Assembly (NCBI GenBank): GCA_001542995.1
Contig: LFLA01000014.1
Span: forward strand, 144,577-208,576
Origin: Nitrospina sp. LS_NOB
GTDB lineage: Bacteria; Nitrospinota; Nitrospinia; Nitrospinales; VA-1
Direction: 5' to 3'
DNA: 64,000 nucleotides
Shown piece after piece: positions 1 through 8,982 of this stretch (positions are counted from its first letter, which is position 1; the number at the start of each line of letters is the position of its first letter). The notes under the pieces were generated by a model. It ran no database searches. It had not been told where the DNA came from and saw nothing but the letters and a program-made list of their open reading frames with translations. The position numbers and the translations under genes were made by a program.

Positions 1-3000
1 AAAATCTACGGAGTTTTTCAAAACTTTGGTCAAATAGATTCATGTCTATTATATGGCTCACGCGCAATGGGAACTTATAAGGATGGCTCAGATATTGATC
101 TAACCTTAAAGGGAGCAAACCTTGATTTGAATATCTTGAAGCGGGTTACTAATGCGCTTGATGATTTACTGTTACCCTATCATTTTGATTTGTCTATTTA
201 TGCGAAATTGCAAAATCAGGATATTATCGACCATATAAATCGCGTTGGCGTACCATTTTATCAAAAAGAAAAGCCAGTAAAAAGCAAGGCTACACAATCA
301 GAATTAGAGCTAGAAAATAACCTAATCGCTCAACTGCAAACATTGGGCTATGAAAAAGTACCTATTGAAGATGAAGATGCACTTTTAATCAATCTTAAAA
401 AGCAACTCGAAAAACATAACAGGACTCTTCTCTCAGATCTAGAATTCCGCCAAATCCTCAATAAACTGGCGAAGGGAAACATCTTTGAAAAAGCCAAAAT
501 CCTGCGTGATAGGGTCGATTATATCAAAGACGATGGTGAGACCGGCTATATTGAGCTGATCGATCAAATCCACTGGTGCAAAAACCAATACCAGGTGACG
601 CATCAGGTCACGATGAAAGGCAAATACGCCAACCGCTATGACGTGACGATTCTGGTCAACGGCCTGCCCCTGGTGCAGATTGAGCTAAAGCGCCGTGGTC
701 TGGAAATGAAAGAAGCGTTCAACCAGACCAACCGATACCACCGGCATTCGTTTTCGGCAGGCTATGGGCTGTTTGGCTATATCCAGCTTTTTGTGATCAG
801 CAACGGGGTCAACACCAGGTATTACGCCAACAATCCGGTCAACAAACGCGATTTCAAGCAGACGTTTTTCTGGTCAGACAAGGACAACAGGAAAATTACT
901 CAGCTTAGCGAATTTGCCGAAGCGTTTTTGGAGAAATGCCAGCTTTCAAAAATGATCACTAAATATGTGGTGCTGAACGAAAGTTCCACCACCTTGATGG
1001 TGTTGCGCCCGTATCAATATTATACGGTTGAAGCCATTGTTGAACAGGTGCGCAATACCGGGAAACACGGCTATATCTGGCACACGACCGGATCAGGCAA
1101 AACCCTCACCTCTTTCAAGGCCGCACAGATTCTCACGCAATCGCCCCAGGTGCATAAGGTGGTGTTTGTGGTCGATAGAAAAGACCTCGATTACCAGACC
1201 ATCAAAGAGTTCAACAGCTTTTCCGCAGGTTCAGTGGACGCCACCAACAACACCCGGAAACTGGTGGAACAGTTCGCCGATGATACAAAGCTTATTGTAA
1301 CCACCCTGCAAAAGCTCAACACCGCAATCAGCAAGACCGTGTATCTTGCCGGCATGTCAAGGCTGCAAGACAAGCGCATGGTATTCATCTTTGACGAATG
1401 CCACCGCAGCCAGTTTGGAGACACCCACAAACGCATCAAGGCGTTTTTTCATAACGTGCAGATGTTCGGCTTTACCGGCACGCCGATTTTTCCTGCCAAT
1501 GCCGCCAGGAATGCGCTTGGAAAACGCACGACCAAAGACCTGTTTGGCGAATGTCTGCATAAGTATGTGATTACGGATGCTATCCGCGATGAAAACGTGC
1601 TGAAGTTTTCAGTCGAGTATATCCGCACAGTGAAACAAAAGGACAGTGTGGCCGATATTGAAGTCGAGGCGATTGATACGGCGGAAGTGATGGAAGCCCC
1701 GGAGCGGCTCAACAACATCACCGACTACATCATTGCCAACCATAGCCGGAAAACCCACTCACGAGAATTTAATGCTATTTTTTGTGTTTCAAACATCAAA
1801 ACTCTGATGGCCTATTATGAGTTGCTGAAACAGAAAAAAGATGCTGAAAAGCACAACCTGCGGATCGGGGCGATTTTCTCCTACCAGGCAAACGAAGAAG
1901 ACAGGGACGCGGACGGAACCGACAGCGATGATATGCCCGATGACAGCAAGCCGATCAACACGCACAGCCGCGAGAAGCTCGATGAGTATATCGACGACTA
2001 CAACGCGATGTTTGGCACCAATTATTCGACCGATAATTTCTATGGCTATTACAAGGATATCGGCAAGCGTGTGAAGACGCGTCAGGTTGATATTCTGCTG
2101 GTCGTGAATATGTTTTTAACTGGGTTTGATAGCAAAGCTCTCAATACCATTTATGTGGACAAGAACCTCAAATATCACGGGCTGATACAGGCTTATTCCC
2201 GCACCAACCGGATCATGGGACAAAGGAAGTCCCAAGGGAATGTCGTGTGTTTTCGTAACCTGAAACCGGCCACCGATGAGGCGATTGAATTATTTGCCAA
2301 TAAGGATGCCATCGAAGAGATCATTCTGGCACCCTACGAAACCTACCTGAAACGCTTTGCCGATGCCGTTGTGAACCTGCAAACGATCACACCCACCGTG
2401 GACAGTGTTGATGGCCTGCCCACCGAAGACGATGAAGCAAAATTCATTCAGGCTTTCCGCGAGATTATCCGCCTGAAAAACGTACTCGACTGCTTCACCG
2501 AGTTCAGCTTTGACGATCTCCCTATGGATGAACAGCTTTTTGCTGACTACCGCAGCAAATACCTGGACCTCTACGACAAGGTTCGAAGCGAAAACGAGAA
2601 AGAAAAGGTTTCAATCCTCGATGACATTGATTTTGAGCTTGAGCTGATCCGCAGAGATAAAATCAATGTGAGCTACATCATTGCGTTGCTGCAAAACCTG
2701 CAAGATACGACACCCGCCAATCTGGAAAAACAACATAAAATAATTTTGGCAATGCTTGATACTGAAACGCAACTTAGAAGTAAAAAGGAATTAATTGAGA
2801 AGTTCATAGCTCACCATTTTCCCAACATACCCAAAGGAGGGGATATTGGCGAAGAATTCGAAAGCTACTGGAATGCGGAAAAACGACAAGCCATCGAAGA
2901 GCTGAGTACCGCCGAAGGCCTGGACCTGGAAGGGTTGCAAAAGGTCATAGACGACTATTTGTTCACTGATAAATCCCCCATGCGGGATGATGTGATCGGA

Positions 3001-3105
3001 ATCATGAGCAAGCGTCCTGCCCTCAAAGAACGCCGCACGGTTTCTGAACGCATTATCGACAAAATAAAATCCTTCGTGGAAACATTTATTGATGGTATTG
3101 ATTAA
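1..3105 (+). CDS. hsdR: Type I restriction endonuclease subunit R with fused N-terminal nucleotidyltransferase domain (5' end outside window)
   Basis: The frame is open from base 1, so the true start lies upstream. The first ATG (base 67) falls inside a nucleotidyltransferase motif, GSRAMGTYKDGSDID (bases 55-99), which fits the GSx10DxD signature of MNT-type minimal nucleotidyltransferases. After about 95 codons this runs without a stop into a normal HsdR start. Counting from the ATG at 67, the PD-(D/E)XK nuclease residues are D192 and E206-x-K208, the helicase Walker A is TTGSGKT near 341-346, and the Walker B-like DECHR is near 443. The length matches a full HsdR plus about 95 extra residues. 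HsdR cuts unmodified DNA after ATP-driven translocation, with HsdM and HsdS as partners; neither is in the window. The HsdR call is secure. Whether the fused domain is active is unknown. Confidence 0.95.
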   Translation, partial: KIYGVFQNFGQIDSCLLYGSRAMGTYKDGSDIDLTLKGANLDLNILKRVTNALDDLLLPYHFDLSIYAKLQNQDIIDHINRVGVPFYQKEKPVKSKATQSELELENNLIAQLQTLGYEKVPIEDEDALLINLKKQLEKHNRTLLSDLEFRQILNKLAKGNIFEKAKILRDRVDYIKDDGETGYIELIDQIHWCKNQYQVTHQVTMKGKYANRYDVTILVNGLPLVQIELKRRGLEMKEAFNQTNRYHRHSFSAGYGLFGYIQLFVISNGVNTRYYANNPVNKRDFKQTFFWSDKDNRKITQLSEFAEAFLEKCQLSKMITKYVVLNESSTTLMVLRPYQYYTVEAIVEQVRNTGKHGYIWHTTGSGKTLTSFKAAQILTQSPQVHKVVFVVDRKDLDYQTIKEFNSFSAGSVDATNNTRKLVEQFADDTKLIVTTLQKLNTAISKTVYLAGMSRLQDKRMVFIFDECHRSQFGDTHKRIKAFFHNVQMFGFTGTPIFPANAARNALGKRTTKDLFGECLHKYVITDAIRDENVLKFSVEYIRTVKQKDSVADIEVEAIDTAEVMEAPERLNNITDYIIANHSRKTHSREFNAIFCVSNIKTLMAYYELLKQKKDAEKHNLRIGAIFSYQANEEDRDADGTDSDDMPDDSKPINTHSREKLDEYIDDYNAMFGTNYSTDNFYGYYKDIGKRVKTRQVDILLVVNMFLTGFDSKALNTIYVDKNLKYHGLIQAYSRTNRIMGQRKSQGNVVCFRNLKPATDEAIELFANKDAIEEIILAPYETYLKRFADAVVNLQTITPTVDSVDGLPTEDDEAKFIQAFREIIRLKNVLDCFTEFSFDDLPMDEQLFADYRSKYLDLYDKVRSENEKEKVSILDDIDFELELIRRDKINVSYIIALLQNLQDTTPANLEKQHKIILAMLDTETQLRSKKELIEKFIAHHFPNIPKGGDIGEEFESYWNAEKRQAIEELSTAEGLDLEGLQKVIDDYLFTDKSPMRDDVIGIMSKRPALKERRTVSERIIDKIKSFVETFIDGID

Positions 3106-3124
3106 GGGGTTTATCCCAAGACAG

Positions 3125-3249
3125 AGACCTTTCATAACCCGAGATTCTTCGTCACCTTGTTCCTCAGAATGACAAAATGGCCCAGTATTGTCATTCTGAA
3201 CGCAGTGAAGAATCTCGCTTTTCTGTTTTATCGACTTATGCAAAGGTCT
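3125..3249. mobile_element. 125-bp MITE-like copy of dispersed repeat family 1, with TIRs and 8-bp target duplication
   Basis: The left end reads AGACCTTTCATAA and the right end is its inverse, TTATGCAAAGGTCT. The element is flanked by the direct repeat CAAGACAG (3117-3124 and 3250-3257). The interior holds the same modules (AGAATGACA, ATTCTGAACGCAGTGAAGAAT) found in all family 1 blocks. It has no coding capacity, so it must have moved in trans. This is the cleanest copy in the window. Confidence 0.75.
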
Positions 3250-3355
3250 CAAGACAGGCACAAACCCGTTTATCTGTGTCTTTTTCTAAAAATTTTTCGG
3301 GGTTGCCCTTGGATAATGCCTGAAAAGTGCTGTCACGGGAGGCACACGAAAGAGT

Positions 3356-3550
3356 CGTCCAGGCAGTTATAAGCAGGCCCGTCTGGTCGAGCATTTTGTC
3401 GCAGGAACAACCGCACGAACAGCAACCGGTTTTTGCGGGGTGAACCGCAAAACGCTGGCGCGTAAATTCAATGGTGTCCCAAAAGCCCGATTCGGGCTAT
3501 ATTTGAAGAAATGTGAGCGGCGTTTTAATAACAGTGACCTGCCAAGCTAA
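3356..3550 (+). pseudogene. Remnant of an IS1595-family (IS1016-like) transposase
   Basis: One frame encodes KQARLVEHFVAGTTART, a block typical of the helix-turn-helix region of IS1595/IS1016 transposases. It jumps almost at once to LARKFNGVPKARFGLYLKKC and ends in RRFNNSDLPS, which resembles the family's C-terminal tail. The catalytic DDE core between these is gone, leaving about 62 codons of an expected 200 or more. No start codon lies in this frame. It sits just downstream of the repeat copy at 3125-3249. This is a dead insertion-sequence relic. Confidence 0.7.
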
Positions 3551-3747
3551 TTATCGTAATTAAAACAATTGGTAGATAGTATTTGATCTGTTTTGCCGGG
3601 TCAGTCCAAATTTTTAATTGCAAGCCATGAATACCCTGTGATAGTTTTTCCGTACGTAAATTTCCTGCATGATGGTTCACTTCAAGTTTTCTGCTTTACC
3701 AAAGTTAAAGACCCCTTGGAAAGATTACAGTCATATGGAGAATCGGG

Positions 3748-4683
3748 ATGATTGAGGTTGAGAATCTTACCAAGTACTATGGGCCAAGAAGAGCCATCAA
3801 CAATTTAACGTTTCAAATTGCACAGGGGGAAGTCGTTGGTTTTCTAGGCCCCAACGGGGCGGGTAAAAGCACGACCATGGACATCCTGTCATGCATTCTT
3901 CCTGCATCCAGCGGAACGGCCCGGATTCAGGGGTACGACATCTTTGAGCAATCTCTTGAAATCCGAAAAATAATCGGTTACCTGCCAGAGACCCCGCCTC
4001 TCTATCCGGACATGAGCGTTCGCGATTACCTGATGTTCGCGGCACAAGTCCGGGGACTTGCAGGCAAGCAAACCGGGACCGCCGTGGAAAGAGTGATAGA
4101 AAAATGTTCCTTAAAAGATGTTGGTCATCGTATCATCGGGCGACTCTCTAAAGGATATCAGCAGCGCGTTGGATTGGCACAGGCCATGGTACACGACCCT
4201 GACATTCTTATTCTCGACGAACCAACCATTGGCCTGGATCCCATTCAAATTATAGAAATCCGCAAACTGATTCAAGAGTTGGCCTCTTCGCATACCATCA
4301 TCCTCAGTTCACACATTCTTCCTGAAATCACACAAATATGCCAGAGAGTCATTATCATTAATGAAGGAGAAATCGCGGCGGTGGACTCCTTGGAAGGTTT
4401 GACCGCCTCACTGAGAAAAAGCGAACGCCTTTCCCTGACCGTAAGGAATAGAGACGATGGAATAGAGGAAAAATTAAATTCTTTGAGTCAGGTGCTTTCC
4501 GTTTTACCTGGTGAGAAAAACCAGTTTCTGGTTGAATGCGAATTAAACTCCAACCTTCAGGATGAATTCGCGCGTCTGGCGTTGGAAAACCAATGGGGCC
4601 TTGTTGAAATCACACCTATCTCCATGACTCTGGAAGATGTGTTCCTCAAACTGACCATTGAAGAAAAGGATGTGAAGGCATGA
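3748..4683 (+). CDS. ABC transporter ATP-binding protein, GldA-like
   Basis: This is the nucleotide-binding subunit of an ABC-2-type export system at the inner face of the cytoplasmic membrane. It has a Walker A GPNGAGKS (residues 34-41), a signature motif LSKGYQQR (133-140), a Walker B ILILDEPT (153-160) and an H-loop histidine in LSSHI (about 189). The C-terminal 100 residues form the accessory domain usual in this family. The start at 3748 is preceded by GGAG. The stop overlaps the start of the permease gene by 4 bp. With the next three genes it matches the GldA-GldF-GldG-DUF4340 arrangement, which also occurs outside gliding bacteria. The substrate is unknown. Confidence 0.93.
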   Translation: MIEVENLTKYYGPRRAINNLTFQIAQGEVVGFLGPNGAGKSTTMDILSCILPASSGTARIQGYDIFEQSLEIRKIIGYLPETPPLYPDMSVRDYLMFAAQVRGLAGKQTGTAVERVIEKCSLKDVGHRIIGRLSKGYQQRVGLAQAMVHDPDILILDEPTIGLDPIQIIEIRKLIQELASSHTIILSSHILPEITQICQRVIIINEGEIAAVDSLEGLTASLRKSERLSLTVRNRDDGIEEKLNSLSQVLSVLPGEKNQFLVECELNSNLQDEFARLALENQWGLVEITPISMTLEDVFLKLTIEEKDVKA

Positions 4684-5447
4684 GAAACGCATGGATCATT
4701 GCAAAGAGGGATTTGGGGTCCTTTTTCAACTCACCCATTTTTTACGTGGTCACCACGGTATTTCTAATCCTATACAGTTTTATATTTTTTAATATCCTGA
4801 ATTTTTTTAGCTTCCAGAGTTTGCAGGCAGGACAACTCCAATCCATGGGAATGAACATGAATCTGAACGAAATGGTTATTGAGCCCAGCCTCCAAAACAT
4901 GTCGGTGGTTCTACTGATGATCATCCCCGTTATCACCATGCGCAGCTTTGCTGATGAGAAAAAAATGAAAACTTTCCGCCTCCTGCTTTCTTCTCCGGTT
5001 CCTCTCAGGGAAATAGTTTTTGGGAAGTTCCTAGCCTGTATGATTGTGGTGACAGTGATGATTTTGATCTCCTCTTATTCTGTGGGCTCCCTGTTTCTGC
5101 TCGGAGAACCCGAGCCCGGCCCTATTTTCACAGGCTATTTAGGGGTTTTATTGATGGCAGGTTGTTATGTGTCAGTGGGGGTCTTCGCTTCATCCTTAAC
5201 AGACAATCAAATTGTCGCCGCTGTTTTGACTTTCGGATTCTCCCTGTTCATGTGGGTCATCGGCTGGGGAGCTCAGGCTGTAGGAGCCACTACCGGGCAG
5301 ATACTGCAATTTCTTTCCATCGTTGACCATTTGGATCGTTTCTTAAAAGGCATGATCGATACCAGCGACCTGGTTTATTACCTGAGCTTTATCTTGCTCA
5401 GCCTTTTCCTCTGTCACCGCGTGCTGGATTCCAATCGATGGAGATGA
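4680..5447 (+). CDS. ABC-2 type transporter permease, GldF-like
   Basis: This is a 255-residue integral membrane protein with about six hydrophobic segments, the first at residues 18-40 and the last close to the C-terminus. It partners the ATPase immediately upstream, whose gene it overlaps by 4 bp, implying translational coupling. Its length and layout (long first extracytoplasmic loop of about 40 residues, polar cytoplasmic loop RSFADEKKMKTFRLLLSS near residue 90-107) fit ABC-2 permeases of the GldF class. The gene for the auxiliary GldG-like protein starts 4 bp after its stop. Confidence 0.88.
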   Translation: MRNAWIIAKRDLGSFFNSPIFYVVTTVFLILYSFIFFNILNFFSFQSLQAGQLQSMGMNMNLNEMVIEPSLQNMSVVLLMIIPVITMRSFADEKKMKTFRLLLSSPVPLREIVFGKFLACMIVVTVMILISSYSVGSLFLLGEPEPGPIFTGYLGVLLMAGCYVSVGVFASSLTDNQIVAAVLTFGFSLFMWVIGWGAQAVGATTGQILQFLSIVDHLDRFLKGMIDTSDLVYYLSFILLSLFLCHRVLDSNRWR

Positions 5448-5451
5448 GGAC

Positions 5452-7020
5452 ATGAAAAAACTTGGACCCATGGCAGGATGGCTGGCTCTGACAACAGGTT
5501 TTATCGCCCTGTTTTTATATATCGTCCTTCCCGACCTCAAAACTTTGTCGGCTTCACTGGCAGTCGTCTGCCTGATCAACACAATATATTTCGGTGTTGC
5601 TGAAGGCCCTCAATTAAAGCGAAGCCTTTCCTCGCATTCTGCACTATACGGCGCGAACACCCTGGCCTTGACGGCTATATTCATGGGCATATTAATATTT
5701 GCGAACCTGCTTGCCTTCCGCCATAAACATCGTTTTGATTTTACGGAAGGAGGCTACTTCACCCTGGCACCGCAAACCAAAAAGCTTATCTCCAGTCTTC
5801 CGCGCGAGGTGAAGCTGACCGCTTTTTTTCAAACCGAATCTCCTGAAAAAATCGCTTTCACCAATTTAATTGCTGGATATCTTGAGGAGACCGATAAAAT
5901 CAAACTGCAATATGTTGACCCGGATAAAAACCCGGCGGTGACCAAACAATATGGCGTTACCACTTATGGAACTGTTGCCCTGGAAAGCGGCACCAAGGAA
6001 ACCAAAATTCAAAATGCCAGCGAGGAAAGCATTACCAATGCGCTATTAAAGGTAACTCGCGACGAACAAAAATTAATCTATTTTCTCGAAGGACATAACG
6101 AGAGCAATATAAACAGCGACGATAACCTGGGCTACTCCACAGCTAAAAAAAATCTTGAGCAGGACGGGTTTATCGTGAAGCCCCTACTCCTGCTCCAGTC
6201 AGGGGAAGTCCCCAAAGACGCTTCGGTACTGGTTATTCCCGGCCCCAAAAAACCGCTTCAGGATGAAGAAAAGGAAATCCTTGAAAACTATTTGAACTCC
6301 GGGGGCACAATTTTCATGCTTATTGATCCCAAGTCTTCATCCGGCATGGAAACTTTTCTCAAAAAATGGGGCATAGAACTTGGAGATAATATCGTCATTG
6401 ATCCTATGTCCAAACTTTTCGGGGGCGATTACGCGGCACCCGTGGTCAATCAATACACGGCCCATGAAATCACCAGCAACTTTGTTCTGGCAACTATATT
6501 TCCGATTATAAGGTCGGTCCAAGGAGTTCCTGTAGCAGGCATCACCACCACCGAACTCCTGAAAACCAGCGCTAACAGCTGGGCGGAATCCGACTTCAAT
6601 TCCGGAACTGTAAACTATGACGAGGATAAGGATATCAAAGGGCCGGTTTCCGTCTCGGTCATTGCCACAAAAATCCTGGGTGAAGCAAGCCCCGAAATTT
6701 CTGATACCCTTAAAAGCGATGCCGAGCCAGAGAAAAACAAACCTTCTTTAAAAGCTACACTTCTGGTGGTTGGGGATTCTGATTTCTCAAATAATCGCTA
6801 CACCAACTTTTCAGGAAATGGCGATTTCTTTCTCAATGCCATTTCATGGCTGGCGGAGGAGGAACAACTGATTTCCATTCGCCCTAAAGAAAGGAAGAAC
6901 ACACCCATTCAAATAACCCAATCCATGGGGAACGCAATATTCATAATGGGTATCATTGTGTTTCCCGGCCTGATTGCCGCAATGGGAATTCGCATTTGGT
7001 GGAGGAGACGCCGATTATGA
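5452..7020 (+). CDS. GldG-like ABC-transporter auxiliary protein
   Basis: This 522-residue protein has two or three N-terminal membrane segments (within about residues 5-85), a large extracytoplasmic domain and one C-terminal membrane helix followed by RIWWRRRRL. The soluble part, beginning around FDFTEGGYFTLAPQTKKL, matches the ABC_transp_aux/GldG-type family found beside ABC-2 exporters. The downstream DUF4340 gene begins within its stop codon (ATGA overlap), so the four genes form one operon. The family probably couples the exporter to periplasmic clients, but no enzymatic role is established. Confidence 0.85.
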   Translation: MKKLGPMAGWLALTTGFIALFLYIVLPDLKTLSASLAVVCLINTIYFGVAEGPQLKRSLSSHSALYGANTLALTAIFMGILIFANLLAFRHKHRFDFTEGGYFTLAPQTKKLISSLPREVKLTAFFQTESPEKIAFTNLIAGYLEETDKIKLQYVDPDKNPAVTKQYGVTTYGTVALESGTKETKIQNASEESITNALLKVTRDEQKLIYFLEGHNESNINSDDNLGYSTAKKNLEQDGFIVKPLLLLQSGEVPKDASVLVIPGPKKPLQDEEKEILENYLNSGGTIFMLIDPKSSSGMETFLKKWGIELGDNIVIDPMSKLFGGDYAAPVVNQYTAHEITSNFVLATIFPIIRSVQGVPVAGITTTELLKTSANSWAESDFNSGTVNYDEDKDIKGPVSVSVIATKILGEASPEISDTLKSDAEPEKNKPSLKATLLVVGDSDFSNNRYTNFSGNGDFFLNAISWLAEEEQLISIRPKERKNTPIQITQSMGNAIFIMGIIVFPGLIAAMGIRIWWRRRRL

Positions 7021-8384
7021 AGTTTAAAGGAACGGCCCTGATGGCGGCTGTCTTCCTGAGTCTCGTTCTTTATTATTTTTTCGTTGACCTGCCCGCCGAA
7101 CAAAAAGAAAAAATCGAAAAAGAGCACGCCGAAAAACTCCTTCCCATTGAAATGGAAAAAGTGGTTGAGTTTTCTCTGACCGGCAATGGCGAACCCATAG
7201 CCTTAAAGCGCGTGGCTCCGTATAAATGGGATCTCATCCGCCCTCTCTCGGCAACCGGCGACTCTACAGAAGCAGAAGCCTTTATATCAGAAATCGAAAA
7301 CCTTAAAAAAACCCGGGTGGTGGAAGAAAACCCTAAGGACCTTTCTATTTATGGTCTGAGTTCCCCAACTCTTAAAATCTATTTCAAATTTGAAAATAAA
7401 AATGAGGAGACTTTACTAATAGGGAACGAAAGCCCTCTAGGGGGCCATCTCTACTTCAAGCGAGAAAACCATCCTGCCGTGATGATGGCCGCTACATCCC
7501 GGTCCCGTTTTGAAAAATCCGTTTACAGTTTTCGCGACAAAACCCTGCTCAACTTCAATACGGGTTCCATCCAACGAATACAAATCCTCAGAGAGAAAAA
7601 CCCCCTGGAATTCAAAAAAATGGGTGAAACCTGGGAAATATCAGGAGATATTCGTTTCCAGGGAGACAAGGATGCCATTATGGATTTTCTCCAGGCCATT
7701 CAATTTTCCAGAGTCCGTGAGTTTGTCGATGAAAACCCGGACTCTCTTGAATACTATGGTCTGAATCCGCCGGCACTGAAACTCACTTTAGAAAATGAAA
7801 AAGGTGAATCCCAAACACTTTCTATGGGCAACCCCAAAGAAGGAAAAGGTTATTTCGGCAAAATCAATGGTTCTCAAAATATCGTATTGGCAGACACCCG
7901 GCTTTTTGAAACACTCTCTCAAAAAACCGTGGAGTTTCTCGATAAAACATTGCTGGAGTTTGATGAAAAAGAAATTCTTGAGCTGTCACTGCACTCTGAA
8001 AATGAAACTATTCGCGTGGTTCGTGGCGAAAACGATGGTTGGAACATTCAAAGTCCAATAAAAACCGCCGCCGATCTGTCTACCGTTAACAGCCTGCTCT
8101 TTGATCTCAAAGAAGCCCGGATCAGCACATTCATAAAAATCTCTCTAGAGACCCCAGAATCGTTCGGCCTGGACACTTCCCAAAAATCTTTTAGCCTGAA
8201 AATGAAAGACTCAAAAATATGGACCCTGCAATTGGGCAATCAATCCACCAATGGTCGGCAGGTATTCGCCCAACGAACAGGGGAACCAACCGTATTTTCA
8301 ATATCCAAAGAAGTGGTCGAAAAATTGTTTCGCAGTCTTCACGATTTAAGAAATAAAAAAACTACTGAAATTCGAAAGTACTGA
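7017..8384 (+). CDS. DUF4340 domain-containing protein, N-terminal part of a split gene
   Basis: This is a membrane-anchored extracytoplasmic protein. An N-terminal hydrophobic segment (residues 6-22) precedes repeated DUF4340 units, each with a pattern like FRDKTLLNF or FLDKTLLEF followed by a beta-strand and a W-containing turn. The start chosen is the ATG at 7017, which overlaps the upstream stop and has GGAGGAG in front; an upstream TTG at 6996 is less likely. The reading frame stops at 8384 in the middle of another such unit, and the family continues in the next frame (8386-8754). See that entry for the proposed one-base lesion. Confidence 0.8.
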   Translation: MKFKGTALMAAVFLSLVLYYFFVDLPAEQKEKIEKEHAEKLLPIEMEKVVEFSLTGNGEPIALKRVAPYKWDLIRPLSATGDSTEAEAFISEIENLKKTRVVEENPKDLSIYGLSSPTLKIYFKFENKNEETLLIGNESPLGGHLYFKRENHPAVMMAATSRSRFEKSVYSFRDKTLLNFNTGSIQRIQILREKNPLEFKKMGETWEISGDIRFQGDKDAIMDFLQAIQFSRVREFVDENPDSLEYYGLNPPALKLTLENEKGESQTLSMGNPKEGKGYFGKINGSQNIVLADTRLFETLSQKTVEFLDKTLLEFDEKEILELSLHSENETIRVVRGENDGWNIQSPIKTAADLSTVNSLLFDLKEARISTFIKISLETPESFGLDTSQKSFSLKMKDSKIWTLQLGNQSTNGRQVFAQRTGEPTVFSISKEVVEKLFRSLHDLRNKKTTEIRKY

Positions 8385-8385
8385 A

Positions 8386-8754
8386 GTGAATAAAATTTTG
8401 ATCCAAACCCCTAAAAAACTCTTTGAGTTGAGGAAAAGTGGATCCCAATGGAGTCTCGAGAAACCCGAAAAAATCAAGGCCGAACATATCGGCAACGATC
8501 TGGTCTGGATCCTGAAAGGGTTGGAGTTTAGCTCTATTGTCACCCCACCCCTGCCCGCCAATCTCTCAGGGCTGGACTCTCCCTTATTCACCATCCGCCT
8601 TTTCAAGCAAAACGAGATTGCCGCCTTAAAGGTCGGCAATCTTTTTGAACCAGAGCAGGAATATCTCGTTGAAGTTGGAAACCAACAATATCGGGTTAAA
8701 AATAAATTTCTCGACACCATCCCCTTGAACTTGGACAAATTCAAGCTTAAATAG
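8386..8754 (+). pseudogene. C-terminal continuation of the DUF4340 gene, out of frame by one base
   Basis: This open frame begins with GTG one base after the upstream stop and lacks a ribosome-binding site of its own. Its sequence, NKILIQTPKKLFELRKSG then W, is the expected second half of the DUF4340 unit that the upstream gene begins with LHDLRNKKTTEIRKY. Deleting the T in TACTGAAGTG (around 8380) joins the two frames as RKYEVNKIL. It is therefore either a natural frameshift, programmed slippage or a sequencing error. A genuinely separate, translationally coupled small gene is the alternative. Confidence 0.6.
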
Positions 8755-8947
8755 GCATTTTTTGAACATTGTGCATCAGAAAAGATCTGGTTTGTTGCCC
8801 CCACCCTATATTGTAATATTACTCTCTAAGCCACACATTATATGGTAGACAATGAACCAAACGCTCAAAAACTGGTTTTTTTAACCAAATAAACATATGT
8901 AAACAAATGACTTATGCGTTTTTTGGCAATTTTTTTCAAATTAATGC

Positions 8948-8976
8948 TTGACAGGTACTATATGTAGTGGTACTTT
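8948..8976 (+). promoter_or_regulatory. Candidate sigma70 promoter
   Basis: A perfect -35 box TTGACA (8948-8953) is separated by 17 bp from TACTTT (8971-8976), which matches four of six -10 positions. No protein gene follows for almost 600 bp, so it would drive the inverted-repeat-rich region described next, or a long leader of dut. Confidence 0.4.
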
Positions 8977-8982
8977 TTCGGA

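Noticed and set aside
3748..8754. Gliding motility locus
   Set aside because: Only the ABC-exporter part resembles gliding genes; the other gld/spr genes are absent and this operon is common in non-gliding bacteria.
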